A DNA stretch of 47,743 nucleotides, taken from positions 1 to 47,743 of the forward strand of contig JADLFC010000051.1 of the NCBI GenBank assembly GCA_020845775.1, given 5' to 3'. The stretch comes from Deltaproteobacteria bacterium (GTDB lineage Bacteria > Bdellovibrionota_C > UBA2361 > SZUA-149 > JADLFC01). The notes under the pieces were generated by a model. It searched no databases. It was not told the DNA's origin and worked only from the letters and a program-made list of their open reading frames with translations. Positions 26,610-35,829 of the stretch are shown here, one piece after another (within the stretch, counting starts at the first letter, position 1; each line of letters begins with the position of its first letter). The translations under genes were made by a program, and so were the position numbers.

Positions 26610-29186
26610 ATGTTCTTTATGAGGGATGATTTGGAAGGTCATATTAACGAAAAAGCCGGTTCCGTTGCGAAGCCGGCTAATGCTTATGCTATTGCTGAGC
26701 GCGTAGACGAGCGATTTCAAATCATCGAGCACCTCTATACTGCCAGAACATCGGATGGATTTAAGGCGCTCGATAGGAGCGATAACTCGACAGTCCTCTT
26801 ATGGCTTTTGCGCTACGGTCTTGCGAGTACAAACAATGCCGTGCCGCTATACGTTAACCGATTAGAGCGCCTAAGAACACTTGAACTACCTTGTCCAAAG
26901 TTTCGCAATTATGGCGTAGATGCTTCGCGCAAAGCTTATTTGGCGACTGAATTTGTCGAAGGGACGCCTTGTTTAGAGGTAAAACTTACAGTCGAGCAAC
27001 AGCTGAAAGTGTTCCTAGATATTGTAAGTATAGTAGCGAAGCTGCATAAAGCCGGCATTGTGTTAAAGGATATTGGGGAAGACAGTTTTATCTTGGCGCC
27101 CGATGGAAAAGTCCTAACAGTTTCTCTAATAGGCGGATGTGAGGTTGCAGCAGATGGAACTACAATGCTGCCGCCGCCGAAAACGCTCTATTATTTATCG
27201 CCTGAACATCGCAGTGGTGTTGGTATCGTTGCGAGCACGGATGTATATGCACTCGGGGTATATGCCTATCGATTGTTTACAGGTCGATACGCCGTAGACG
27301 ACGTGAAAGAACTCATGACGGCCGTTGACGTTTGGGGAGCAGCTCAGGCTCCATCGAAAATTAAGCAGAATATACCCCCATGGATTGACGATATAGTAAA
27401 AAAATGCGTAAGTGCTAGGCCCTACGAGCGCTTCGGAGATGCGTCTCAGTTGTTGCAGGCGCTAAAACATCATCTCCATAGGGGCGGTGTAGATCTGGGA
27501 ACATCGCAGTCCTACGCCGATAGTAAGCTATCCTCTAGCAAGACAATTATGATTCGCCCCGCTACTCAGTCTACTGCTAGGCGGGATTTGCAAGCGCAGT
27601 CAAGACATAATACAGAGCCCGGAAAACAGGAGCGAAAACCATCAGTAATATTTTCGACTTTAGCGAGTAAAGGAATACGGCCACTGATAGGGGCCGCTGT
27701 CATTGCGATAGCAGTCTTTGGCGTGGCTCAAGTAGTGCGATTCCTCTCTGATGATAATCCCGATGTCGAAGTATCTACCGGTGCCTTGCTGTCGGCTGCG
27801 TATGTGGAGCCGTTGGCAGCGGAGTTAAAAGCACATTTAGCCCAAGTAGCTGATGGGGATACGCCAGTCGAAGACGGCCAAGCAACTCTGCAAAAAATTT
27901 CTGATAGCTCAGATCCGCTTAGTTTTGCAGCCTTGGTTGCAGCTATGAAAGCTTCTGATATCGCCACATTGCGGCCCTCGGCGCAGCTATTGGTGTTGAC
28001 GAGAATCGAGAAGGCAGGACTTCCATTGAGTTCCGACGTAGTGCTTCGATGGTTTCAGGGGCAAGAGAGGTCTGGTAGCGATTCGACTAAATTGCCATAT
28101 TACGACTCCTTGTTTGAGGCTTGCGATCCGGTATTGCCAGTAGAGAAGCGCCGCTTTGCCCTAAGCAAAGCGTTTAGTTTTGACAGACTTGTTGGTTTGC
28201 AGCTTGCTGCCGCACTTGCGCTCGATGATAAGAGTGGGCGTTTTGCTCCATCTCTGAGGCAGTTTATGTCGGATGAGGTAGATGAAGAGAACCTCATGGT
28301 TTTACACATTGGTGCGCTCATATTGGGAAACTCGCTTTTGGCGCAGCAATTTGAGGGCGAGGTAACGGCTTTATTGTCAGAACTTGCCCCGCGAGATTTG
28401 GCGTGGATTTTGGTAAAGCTTTCAGAGCGAGATAGTAACTTGCTTTTTAAAGTGGCCGAGGAAGCGCTAAAGCGCAATATCATCCCACCGTTTCAGGCCA
28501 TATTTTTGCGCACACTGGTGGAGACGGATCGGCAGTTCCTTCCGGCGCAGGTGCGAAAGACCTTAATACGCGGTGCAAGAGGCGAGCTACAAGAAGAGGA
28601 CTTGGTGTCTTTGGCGCGATGGATGTCTTTAGATTCTGAGCCAGTATTGTTAGCTATTTGCGCCATCTCTAGTAAAGAAAACATTGCGCTTGCGGCCTTT
28701 GATGCGTTGTCGTCGCGGACTCTAAACACTGAACCGGCTCGTGGGTTAATTAAGTGGATTAAGAAAAGCTATTGGGAATATCGCACGCGATTGGTAAAAG
28801 CTGTTGGAATTTTGGGTAGCAGTAAAATAGCCCAGGACGATCAGATTAACTATGCCTTTGATGTTCTGATGCCCTTTGCTCAAGACAGTTCTTTGCTGAA
28901 TTTACTAGTGGGAGCCGATATTGAATCCTTAATTGTAATTGCGCTCGAGCGTTTGGGAGAAATTTCTTCTCATGAAGATCTTTTGCCTCTGTTGCGTCAC
29001 GATAGCAAGCAAGTTCGGATTGGCGCTATTCGTGCACTTAAGGGGAGAAACGACCTCACGGTTCTTAGGGGGATTTCTCGCGCCTACGATAAGGAAAGAG
29101 ATGAAGATGTGCGAAGTTTATACGAGGAGCTACACTGGGTAACTAGGAAGGGCGACGCAGCACGTATGCTGTCAAATGGCGAGTAG
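26610..29186 (+). CDS. Membrane pseudokinase with helical-repeat C-terminal domain
   Basis: 858 residues. Residues ~20-290 have a Hanks-kinase fold (LATEFVEGTPCLEV, LYYLSPEHRSGVGIVASTDVYALGVYAYRLFTGRY), but the active site is lost. The catalytic loop HRDLKPEN reads VLKDIGEDS, DFG is replaced by LIGG, and the glycine loop is not recognisable. One helix (~357-376) follows. The remaining ~480 residues are Leu/Ala-rich and look like HEAT or other alpha-helical repeats, placed in the periplasm if the kinase is inside. It lies between sctV and the FHA/sctJ genes. A scaffold role linking phospho-signals to the export machine is inferred. Starts at 26610 or 26619. Confidence 0.82.
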   Translation: MFFMRDDLEGHINEKAGSVAKPANAYAIAERVDERFQIIEHLYTARTSDGFKALDRSDNSTVLLWLLRYGLASTNNAVPLYVNRLERLRTLELPCPKFRNYGVDASRKAYLATEFVEGTPCLEVKLTVEQQLKVFLDIVSIVAKLHKAGIVLKDIGEDSFILAPDGKVLTVSLIGGCEVAADGTTMLPPPKTLYYLSPEHRSGVGIVASTDVYALGVYAYRLFTGRYAVDDVKELMTAVDVWGAAQAPSKIKQNIPPWIDDIVKKCVSARPYERFGDASQLLQALKHHLHRGGVDLGTSQSYADSKLSSSKTIMIRPATQSTARRDLQAQSRHNTEPGKQERKPSVIFSTLASKGIRPLIGAAVIAIAVFGVAQVVRFLSDDNPDVEVSTGALLSAAYVEPLAAELKAHLAQVADGDTPVEDGQATLQKISDSSDPLSFAALVAAMKASDIATLRPSAQLLVLTRIEKAGLPLSSDVVLRWFQGQERSGSDSTKLPYYDSLFEACDPVLPVEKRRFALSKAFSFDRLVGLQLAAALALDDKSGRFAPSLRQFMSDEVDEENLMVLHIGALILGNSLLAQQFEGEVTALLSELAPRDLAWILVKLSERDSNLLFKVAEEALKRNIIPPFQAIFLRTLVETDRQFLPAQVRKTLIRGARGELQEEDLVSLARWMSLDSEPVLLAICAISSKENIALAAFDALSSRTLNTEPARGLIKWIKKSYWEYRTRLVKAVGILGSSKIAQDDQINYAFDVLMPFAQDSSLLNLLVGADIESLIVIALERLGEISSHEDLLPLLRHDSKQVRIGAIRALKGRNDLTVLRGISRAYDKERDEDVRSLYEELHWVTRKGDAARMLSNGE

Positions 29187-29200
29187 AGTAAACGCTTTTT

Positions 29201-30718
29201 ATGTTTGCACTTGAAATAAAATTTAATGATGGAATAAGCCAACCAGAGGTGTTGCTAGTAAGGCGACAGCATGTAGTCATTGGTGCGAGTGATTATGCAC
29301 ACGTTGTGATCGAGGGGTTTGCGGCTAATAGATGTGATCTGAAGCTGACTCGCGGTTTGGGACGGCAATTTCGTTGTCAGCCAATCATTAAATCATCTTC
29401 TAACAACAGCGGTCCACTGCCCTTTGCAGAAGGTGTTTATTCGGGCGATGTGGAACTGGAGTTAACGGAGGTATCGCTGCATATCACGGCACTAGATGTC
29501 GACTTGCAGCTGCAAAGTAACGAGTCTCCGGATAGAGCGGGGGTTCGCATTTTGCGCCAGGCACTTTCGCATGAGAGCCCGGTTTTTCCGGCCGTTAGCA
29601 TATTAGGGGCGGCTTCTGTTATGGTGTCTTTCCCGGAGGATGAACCGCTGATTATTGGACGATCTAGGAAGTGTGGATTAAGGCTGGATGCTGCGGATGT
29701 TTCTAGTGAGCAGGCTCGCATTGGTTTTGAACGCGGCGGCTTTTGGATAGAGGATCTTGGTAGTAAAAATGGCAGCTTCGTAGAGGGTCGGCGCGTCAAT
29801 GGTCGACAATCGCTCAAGCGAGATAGTCTGGTTACTATTGGTTCCGAGTTTGTTCTCCAAGTAATTAAGGATCAAGACGATCTAGCGGCGGTAAGCCAAG
29901 CTAAGGCTAGTGGGCGGCAGCTTAAGGAGGAGGCGCACCTCTACCCATGCCTAGTTTCTTCCTATGAGGCAGTTCAGCCTCGTCGGCTAGTGCTTTTACC
30001 TGGCTTGCGAGTGACCCTTGGAAGAGACCCTTGTAGTGATATATGGATAGAGGCGGCGCATGTGTCTCGCAATCATGCCGAGATTAATTACAGCGATACT
30101 GGAGTTCTATCGGTGACTGATCTTAGCAGTAACGGTACGTCGCTAAATGGTCAGGAGTTGCCTGCTGGTAAACCCGTCGAATTATCAACCTCGGAAACTT
30201 CGGTTCTCGACTTAGGAATGGGCGTGGAAATATCGCTGTGTTTTTCTGAGGCGGATGAGGCGAAAGTTAGTGGAGCGAGCCAATTACAATCTGCGGGCCT
30301 GCCGTGGACCGCGGTAAGTGGTGTTGCAGGGCGGCGCGGGGGCGATGGTTCCGATTCTATTGAAGTGGAAGACGATAGGGCGATTATGGGGCAGGTGTCT
30401 GGCGGAGAAAGCGGCGACGAACCGACTTTACAGAGGGCGCGAGGTGCATTTGAGGATTTAGTGCAACGAGCCCAGAGCGTTCGAGACGCTAATATTTCTG
30501 GTCTGGAGGCGAGGCAAAAGAGGGCCGGAGAGGTTTTGTTTTCTGGCGATAGTTCTAGCGCGGTCGATATGACTGATGGAATGTTGGAAGAGAATGCTAG
30601 CGCACAAGGTGGCATTGGAAGGCTTGGCCAGGTTTTTTTGTGGTTAGCCGTGGTTGTATTAGCGCTAGTGGTTGCTGAATTGTTGATTTGGTTCGTGGGT
30701 GGAAGTCGGTTAATATAA
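29201..30718 (+). CDS. Multi-FHA domain protein with C-terminal membrane helix
   Basis: 505 residues. Two clear FHA domains: one at ~140-225 (IIGRSRKCGLRL, then GSKNGSFVEGRRVN, with the usual His after Ser replaced by Gln) and one at ~260-345 (LGRDPCSDIWIEAAHVSRNHAEI, then LSSNGTSLNG, fully canonical). A degenerate FHA-like segment may occupy ~1-110 (VVIGASDYAHVVI). A charged linker leads to one helix at ~478-500, with almost nothing beyond. SctD of type III systems is also an FHA membrane protein, but it has a large periplasmic region that this protein lacks. It likely binds phosphothreonine on machine proteins. Confidence 0.88.
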   Translation: MFALEIKFNDGISQPEVLLVRRQHVVIGASDYAHVVIEGFAANRCDLKLTRGLGRQFRCQPIIKSSSNNSGPLPFAEGVYSGDVELELTEVSLHITALDVDLQLQSNESPDRAGVRILRQALSHESPVFPAVSILGAASVMVSFPEDEPLIIGRSRKCGLRLDAADVSSEQARIGFERGGFWIEDLGSKNGSFVEGRRVNGRQSLKRDSLVTIGSEFVLQVIKDQDDLAAVSQAKASGRQLKEEAHLYPCLVSSYEAVQPRRLVLLPGLRVTLGRDPCSDIWIEAAHVSRNHAEINYSDTGVLSVTDLSSNGTSLNGQELPAGKPVELSTSETSVLDLGMGVEISLCFSEADEAKVSGASQLQSAGLPWTAVSGVAGRRGGDGSDSIEVEDDRAIMGQVSGGESGDEPTLQRARGAFEDLVQRAQSVRDANISGLEARQKRAGEVLFSGDSSSAVDMTDGMLEENASAQGGIGRLGQVFLWLAVVVLALVVAELLIWFVGGSRLI

Positions 30719-30763
30719 ATAATTGATATTGAAATCGAGCTAATTTTTCGGAGGTATGGTTTT

Positions 30764-31999
30764 ATGAGTATAAATGACACTGAGTTAACGTTTACGCGTT
30801 GTTCCGGGTGTCGGAGCTTGGTGCCAGCGTCTGCTAGTAGGTGTAGGATGTGTGGCGAGCTTCTTAGCAAGGAGGCTGAGTCTGCCGAAGGCAGTGTTGA
30901 GGAACAGCCCAATAGGTCTTCTAGCCGTGTTAGGCAACGGACGATGTCTTTGTCGTCTGACGATGCTAAGGCTATCGTCGACCGGGTTAAGTCCGCTTCG
31001 TCCATGAATCTAGCGAGTAGCGAAAAGCCCGCTGACAAGCCAACTGAGGCGTTTAGGTTGCGACCGCTAGATTTGGCCGCAAAAAAATCGCCATTAGCTA
31101 GCGTCTCAAAGGAGACATCGCAGTGGAAGAGTCCACTCGAATTGAGCGGGACAAAGGAGAAAGGGGAGGGTGCAAAAATTTCTCCGAGTAATATGTCAGC
31201 GGGATCCGCTGGAACTGCTACATCGTCTCCTGGCTTACAGGTGGAGGCAAAGCCTTCGACAGCTGAGGCAAGTGCTGTTCCTCAGTCGCAAAGCGTCGCC
31301 GAGGGCAAGCGCACCTCAGTGGATGTAGCGCCGAAAACCGCTGAGACTCAGTCTGGGCTTTCTGCCTCAACGCTCGCTAAGGGTGAGTTGTCGCTTAGAA
31401 AAAAGGCACGTAGGCGAAAGAAAAAGAAGGTTCAGGACGTGACCACCGCAACCAGTGCAGGAACGCTACACGTAGCAGCAAGGGAAGAGCCGGGATTGGA
31501 GAGAAAGAAGGAAAATCTGGAGCAACCTATGAGGACGCAAGGCGATGTATCTGTTCAGCCAAATGTCAAGAGTAATAAGGAGGCCCCTAAGAGTTCAGCT
31601 AAGAGCGTAGAAGCTACTGCCAAACCGCGAGAATTAGAGGAGGGTGGACTGTTTGGTTGGTTTGTGCGCTACGATGAGCAGGGTAGAGGAAGTGCTACTG
31701 AGATTCGAACTGGTCGATTTTTTGTTTCTGCTGAGAAGCTTAAGGACGTGGATTTGGTGATAGAGGACGAGACAATTTCTACACCTCATTGCGTCGTTAG
31801 GGCGAGCGTATCAGATGGATTAAGGGTTCAGGATTTACTTAGCGAGGGTGGGACTTTTGTTCGTCGTCGAAACGAGGGCAGGTTTTACGAATATTCAGAC
31901 GCCGTAACGCTAGAGCATGGCGATTGGCTGCGGTTTGGGGACTACGAGGTGCTTGTCTGTTTGGTGACCTTTGCAGATGCTGCTGCTAAGAAGGTATGA
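30764..31999 (+). CDS. Zinc-ribbon and FHA domain protein
   Basis: 411 residues. The N-terminus has a zinc-ribbon pattern, CSGCRSL then CRMCGE (residues ~11-30). A long low-complexity Ser/Ala/Lys-rich linker with a basic patch (KKARRRKKKKV) follows. The last ~110 residues form an FHA domain (IRTGRFFVS, DETISTPHCVVRA) that resembles the C-terminus of the protein at 15175, so the two are probably paralogues. GGAGG lies 9 bases before the ATG. Its stop overlaps the start of sctJ (ATGATGG), so it is translationally coupled to a core type III gene. Confidence 0.85.
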   Translation: MSINDTELTFTRCSGCRSLVPASASRCRMCGELLSKEAESAEGSVEEQPNRSSSRVRQRTMSLSSDDAKAIVDRVKSASSMNLASSEKPADKPTEAFRLRPLDLAAKKSPLASVSKETSQWKSPLELSGTKEKGEGAKISPSNMSAGSAGTATSSPGLQVEAKPSTAEASAVPQSQSVAEGKRTSVDVAPKTAETQSGLSASTLAKGELSLRKKARRRKKKKVQDVTTATSAGTLHVAAREEPGLERKKENLEQPMRTQGDVSVQPNVKSNKEAPKSSAKSVEATAKPRELEEGGLFGWFVRYDEQGRGSATEIRTGRFFVSAEKLKDVDLVIEDETISTPHCVVRASVSDGLRVQDLLSEGGTFVRRRNEGRFYEYSDAVTLEHGDWLRFGDYEVLVCLVTFADAAAKKV

Positions 32000-32955
32000 T
32001 GGCTTTTGTGGCGAAAAGGATAGTTGTTTGTGTTTTTTGTGTGTTGTTGCTGGGCCTTTGTGCCTGTCAGACGCAAGCACTGGTGCGCGGTCTTGGTCAA
32101 AGTGAGTCACTAGAGATTCTGGTAGCCTTAAACAGAGCTGGCATTGCTGCCGAACACATTCCGGAGTCAGCGCAGGGAACTACTAAGTACAGTATTGTCG
32201 TTGCTGCGCGCGATTATGTGCGCGCAGCAGAGGTTTTGCATGAATATGGATTGCCTAGGGATTCGACACCTAGTCTCGAGATATTGACCAAGCAAACAGG
32301 GTTTATCCCGAGCACTCAGGACATGGCGGCGATGCGTTTGTCGTTAGCGCAGAGTGCGCAAGTCGAACATTTACTTAGGGCCTTGCCGGGAGTTTTGGAT
32401 GTTAGAGTGGCTATCCGCTCCATTAATAAGAAAACACTCGTAGATTTCGGAGAATCAACGGACGTAGGCGCTTCGGTAGTAATTCGCTATGCATCTCAGT
32501 CTGACAAATTGCCGTTTCTGGTTGAGGATGTAAAGCGAATAGTTACAAACAGCGTAGTGGGGTTGCGGAGCGAAAATGTACTTCTTTCTCTTTCGCGAGT
32601 CGTTTTGCCGTCCGGTGACTCCATCGTTGCTTACAGCGAAGGAGATGTCGGAGGCGGAGGTAGCGGCAGACTTGTGCCGTTGGTAACTTTGTCGCCATTT
32701 GCGTTTCAGGTGCCTAGTTCGCAAAAAAAGGATGCTCAAAATCGTCTGGCAATGGTGGGCGTTGTCGCGATGCTGTCTGCTGGGGTAGTTGGCCTTTACC
32801 TTGGTCGATTGTTTGGGCATGGACGAAAGAAAGATTACAACACGGCGGGTATGGGATACGACGTTCGGTCACAGGATTTATTGATAGATTCGCCGCTTAA
32901 TAATTCTGAGAGGCCGCCAAGGTTACAAGGTGGCGAAGGGCCAAGAGCGCGTTAA
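31996..32955 (+). CDS. sctJ: Type III inner-membrane ring lipoprotein SctJ (YscJ/FliF family)
   Basis: 319 residues. A signal peptide ends in a lipobox with Cys at residue 24 (LCAC). Two ring-building motifs follow: the first with ALNRAGIAAEHI and AAEVLHEYGLPRDSTP, the second with LSLAQSAQVEHLLRALPGVLDVRVAI. A C-terminal helix (~250-272) and a charged tail end the protein. SctJ forms the inner-membrane ring with SctD; no sctD is seen. It overlaps the preceding FHA gene by 4 bases. Full length, with no decay. Confidence 0.9.
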   Translation: MMAFVAKRIVVCVFCVLLLGLCACQTQALVRGLGQSESLEILVALNRAGIAAEHIPESAQGTTKYSIVVAARDYVRAAEVLHEYGLPRDSTPSLEILTKQTGFIPSTQDMAAMRLSLAQSAQVEHLLRALPGVLDVRVAIRSINKKTLVDFGESTDVGASVVIRYASQSDKLPFLVEDVKRIVTNSVVGLRSENVLLSLSRVVLPSGDSIVAYSEGDVGGGGSGRLVPLVTLSPFAFQVPSSQKKDAQNRLAMVGVVAMLSAGVVGLYLGRLFGHGRKKDYNTAGMGYDVRSQDLLIDSPLNNSERPPRLQGGEGPRAR

Positions 32956-32978
32956 TAGAGCAAAAGGATCGTTTTGTT

Positions 32979-33209
32979 ATGTCGGATCTCGGCAGATTTA
33001 GGGCTTTGTCGGTAAGAGAGCGTGCTGTAGTGGCATTGGGAGTTCTTCTCGATGGACGAGATGCGAGCGACTTCTTGCTTTGTGATAAGGAGCGATCCGC
33101 TGCTCTATCCCGGGCTGCGGCTGATTTGGCTGTCTTGCAACCGGAGCTTAGGATGTCATTGTTGGGAAGCTTATTGCGCGAGGCGCTGGCGCATTTGGAA
33201 CGGGAGTGA
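32979..33209 (+). CDS. Small unknown protein between sctJ and sctO-like gene
   Basis: 76 residues, not recognised. It is predicted to be all helical, and the pattern VRERAVVALGVLLDGRDASDFLL, then ALSRAAADLAVL, loosely recalls a FliG/MgtE-N type repeat. In standard type III operons this spot holds sctK, sctL and the ATPase sctN; this gene is far too short for any of them. It could be a small adaptor for the SctJ ring or the cytosolic complex. It is in the same transcript as sctJ (23-base gap). Confidence 0.6.
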   Translation: MSDLGRFRALSVRERAVVALGVLLDGRDASDFLLCDKERSAALSRAAADLAVLQPELRMSLLGSLLREALAHLERE

Positions 33210-33243
33210 GGAGTGTCGTTATTAACGAGGTTGTTTTTGGCAT

Positions 33244-33729
33244 ATGCATGGCGCGGACAAACTCGAAACTTTGCTTAGGGCTAGAGAGGTGGCGGTTGAA
33301 GATGCTACGCGCAATCTGAGGAAAGTTGAGTCTGTGTTGGAGGCGAGAAGACAGAAATGCGAAGAGCTTGGGAAAAAAAAGAGTCGCTTGCTTGCGCAAC
33401 TTAACGAATTACGAGGTTCAGCTCGATTCGATGCGCTTCGTGTGGGGAATGTGAATATGGTCGCTTCGGTTACGCACTATGTTAAGCGACTCGTGCAGCA
33501 GGTGTCTGGGATTGAGGGATTGTTGGCTGAACGTCAAGAGGAATATCGAAGAGCGCAGGAGCATCTTGCCATGGCTCACGAAGATTTGGTTCAGGCTAGG
33601 GTAGAGAAGGGCAAGGTTGAAAAGCTAATTAGCAATAGGAGGCAATCGGAGTATTTGGCAGAAGAGGCTCGCGAGGAGACTCTTTTAGATGAAGTAAACA
33701 GTGCGAGGGCAAGAGGCACTGTGAAATAG
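33244..33729 (+). CDS. sctO: SctO/FliJ-like coiled-coil stalk protein
   Basis: 161 residues, almost entirely alpha-helical with heptad-like charged repeats in two long segments (~8-60 and ~85-145), as in the FliJ/YscO stalk that links the ATPase hexamer to the SctV ring. It sits before sctQ, the usual place of sctO. Sequence identity in this family is low, so the call rests on length, coiled-coil character and position. No ATPase gene is next to it, which is odd for a stalk protein. Confidence 0.65.
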   Translation: MHGADKLETLLRAREVAVEDATRNLRKVESVLEARRQKCEELGKKKSRLLAQLNELRGSARFDALRVGNVNMVASVTHYVKRLVQQVSGIEGLLAERQEEYRRAQEHLAMAHEDLVQARVEKGKVEKLISNRRQSEYLAEEAREETLLDEVNSARARGTVK

Positions 33730-33759
33730 TGGAAATAATAATGAAGCGTTATTAATAAT

Positions 33760-34818
33760 ATGCGAGCGCATGGCAAGATATCAGATAGTGGCGAGGCTAA
33801 ACTTGCAGTATGGCAGCCAGCTCAAGCTTTGACTGAGCCGGACAGCGAGGAAGTTCGTTTGTGCGTTGGGTTTTTGAGAGCCGATTTGAGCAAGTTCTTC
33901 GGCTCGTTTGCTGATGATTGGCTATCGCTATTCCATGTTTTAGATGTCAAGGTCGATAATTTCGAGGTACAAACTGTTCTAGAGTTTCCGGAAGATTTAG
34001 AAAGAGTGATGCCGATAGAGGTTGATGGCGAAGCAGCTGTAATTGGGCTTGATGCGGCCACGGAAAAGTGCCTACTCGATATGGTTTCAAAGCAGTATAC
34101 GGATGCCGGAGCGGATATTATTATTGAGTATTTAGAGCGAAGATTTATTTCGACCTTGTGCAAAAGTTGGAGTGGCTCCGCGCCTTTAAACGCCGTGTTC
34201 ATTCCGCAACAGAATGAACGGTCTGTGGAAGTGGTTGGGGTGGTGAGGTTGTTTTTTAAGTTGGCGAATACTAAATGTGTGGTTTGTGTAGGTCTCGGAC
34301 CGCGATTGCTTTCACTTCTCGACAGATGTTGGCGCGATTACGTGGTTCAGTCCCAAAAGACACAAGTTTCTCGGATGGATGCTAAGAAGGAGCGACACGT
34401 TAGTTTTCAGCTTGCCGAAATTGCAGTTCCGCCGGCAATGTTAATAGATTATCTCAAGGCAGGTACTCTAATAGATTTGGAGGTGCCAGTGTCTGACGCC
34501 GTTACTCTGCGTTTAGATGGAAGGAAGTGGGCAAGCGGGCGTCTCTGCCAGTTTAAGGGCAAATTTGCCGTGCAAATAGTGGATTTTGATATTCGCCAAT
34601 CCAATATTCCATCTGGAAATACGCATATACAGATTGAAATTGCAGGTGCGTCTTTAGATGAGAGAACTCTACTCGAGCATTCAAGCCCTAGGGTCTATAT
34701 TCTTACCGAAGAGGTATTGAGCCCAACTGCCTCATTAATCATTGGGGGCGAGAAAGTGGCTGAGGCTACCATTGTCGAAGTGAATTCAAGATTTGCTTTA
34801 AATGTCTTGCCCAAATAG
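33760..34818 (+). CDS. sctQ: Type III cytoplasmic ring protein SctQ (SpoA domains)
   Basis: 352 residues. The N-terminal ~200 are poorly conserved. A SpoA domain at ~225-275 reads PPAMLIDYLKAGTLIDLEVPVSDAVTLRLDGRKWASGRL. A second at ~285-350 ends in AEATIVEVNSRFALNVLPK, the pattern shared by FliM/FliN/YscQ. SctQ builds the cytoplasmic sorting platform. It precedes sctR by 5 bases, the classical order Q-R-S-T-U. Confidence 0.87.
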   Translation: MRAHGKISDSGEAKLAVWQPAQALTEPDSEEVRLCVGFLRADLSKFFGSFADDWLSLFHVLDVKVDNFEVQTVLEFPEDLERVMPIEVDGEAAVIGLDAATEKCLLDMVSKQYTDAGADIIIEYLERRFISTLCKSWSGSAPLNAVFIPQQNERSVEVVGVVRLFFKLANTKCVVCVGLGPRLLSLLDRCWRDYVVQSQKTQVSRMDAKKERHVSFQLAEIAVPPAMLIDYLKAGTLIDLEVPVSDAVTLRLDGRKWASGRLCQFKGKFAVQIVDFDIRQSNIPSGNTHIQIEIAGASLDERTLLEHSSPRVYILTEEVLSPTASLIIGGEKVAEATIVEVNSRFALNVLPK

Positions 34819-34823
34819 ACATA

Positions 34824-35552
34824 ATGCGTCATGCAGTTGGAATGAATGCAGAAATTTCATTTGCACAATTCTTGTCAGTTATTGGTAGTTTGGAACTATC
34901 CCTAGTAGGGCTGCTAGTTCTTTGTTTTTTTGCGCTTGTTTTTAGCGCATATATTAAGATTGTAACGGTACTTGGGATAGTTCGGGTGGGCTTTGGCGTT
35001 GGCGGGCTTCCATCGGCTTTTGTGACCAGTGGTCTTGCTCTAGTTTTAACTTTCTTTGTCATGATGCCAACAATTGTTGGTTCTATTGGGAAAGTGCATG
35101 GAGTTTCGCCGGGAGAAAATAGCGCCGTCAAGGGCTCTTTACAAGCTGCTAATAGATTTGAAGCGGGCTTATCTCGTTGGAAGGAGTTTCTGCAAAAGCA
35201 TTCACGCGCAGAGGAGGTTGAAAAATTTAGCTTACTTGCCCGAAATCTTGAGGCCGCTGGTGGCCATCCGGAATCTGACATCACCGATAAGCAAATAGCC
35301 AGTTTGCGCAGTAGCTGGCAAGTTTTAGCGCCGGCATTCGTAGTGTCGCAGCTCAAAGAGGCGTTCCAGACTGGATTGTCTGTGTTCTTGCCTTTCTTGG
35401 TCATCGATTTGTTGCTTGCTAATGTTCTCGTTGCCGTAGGACTTTCTCAGATTAATCCTCTCATAGTTTCGTTTCCTTTTAAACTATTGCTATTTGTAAT
35501 GGTCGATGGATGGATATTGATTACTACTAACTTGGTGCAAACGTATGCTTAG
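34824..35552 (+). CDS. sctR: Type III export gate protein SctR (FliP family)
   Basis: 242 residues with four membrane helices. Family signatures: YIKIVTVLGIVRVGFGVGGLPSAF, SGLALVLTFFVMMP and the C-terminal LPFLVIDLLLANVLVAVGLSQINPLIVSFPFKLLLFVMVDGW. SctR, SctS and SctT form the export pore. ATG 34824 is taken; in-frame ATG 34842 is also possible, and neither has a strong ribosome site. No decay. Confidence 0.94.
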   Translation: MRHAVGMNAEISFAQFLSVIGSLELSLVGLLVLCFFALVFSAYIKIVTVLGIVRVGFGVGGLPSAFVTSGLALVLTFFVMMPTIVGSIGKVHGVSPGENSAVKGSLQAANRFEAGLSRWKEFLQKHSRAEEVEKFSLLARNLEAAGGHPESDITDKQIASLRSSWQVLAPAFVVSQLKEAFQTGLSVFLPFLVIDLLLANVLVAVGLSQINPLIVSFPFKLLLFVMVDGWILITTNLVQTYA

Positions 35553-35570
35553 GCGAGTTGGGGTATTGAG

Positions 35571-35825
35571 ATGAGCTGGGAAGTTTTGGTCAATGCGCTT
35601 GGTTTAGCAGTGGAGCTAAGTATTCCTCTTGTAATTGTGGCGCTAGTCGCAGCCATTGTTGCAGGAGTTTTGCAGGCTGCTACTCAAATTAACGATGACG
35701 TTATTAGTTTTAGTTTGAAATTATTTTTAGTGGCCGGAGCTCTCTACCTCTACAGTGGGCACCTTATTTCTCACGTTGCAGAGTTTTCTCAAAGAGTCTG
35801 GGGCGGCACTGATTATTATTATTGA
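35571..35825 (+). CDS. sctS: Type III export gate protein SctS (FliQ family)
   Basis: 84 residues with two hydrophobic helices. The family pattern is clear: ALGLAVELSIPLVIVALVAAIVAGVLQAATQINDDVISFSLKL (FliQ has LxxPxL and QAxTQINExTLSF-type motifs). Normal length. It stands 18 bases after sctR and 4 before sctT. Confidence 0.92.
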   Translation: MSWEVLVNALGLAVELSIPLVIVALVAAIVAGVLQAATQINDDVISFSLKLFLVAGALYLYSGHLISHVAEFSQRVWGGTDYYY

Positions 35826-35829
35826 AGTA

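Noticed and set aside
29201-30718. Multi-FHA membrane protein as SctD
   Set aside because: SctD needs a large periplasmic ring-building region after its helix; this protein ends almost directly after the helix.
35755-35829. Upstream GTG start extending SctT
   Set aside because: It would overlap most of the sctS 3' end; ATG 35830 lies 4 bases after the sctS stop and begins at the normal family N-terminus.
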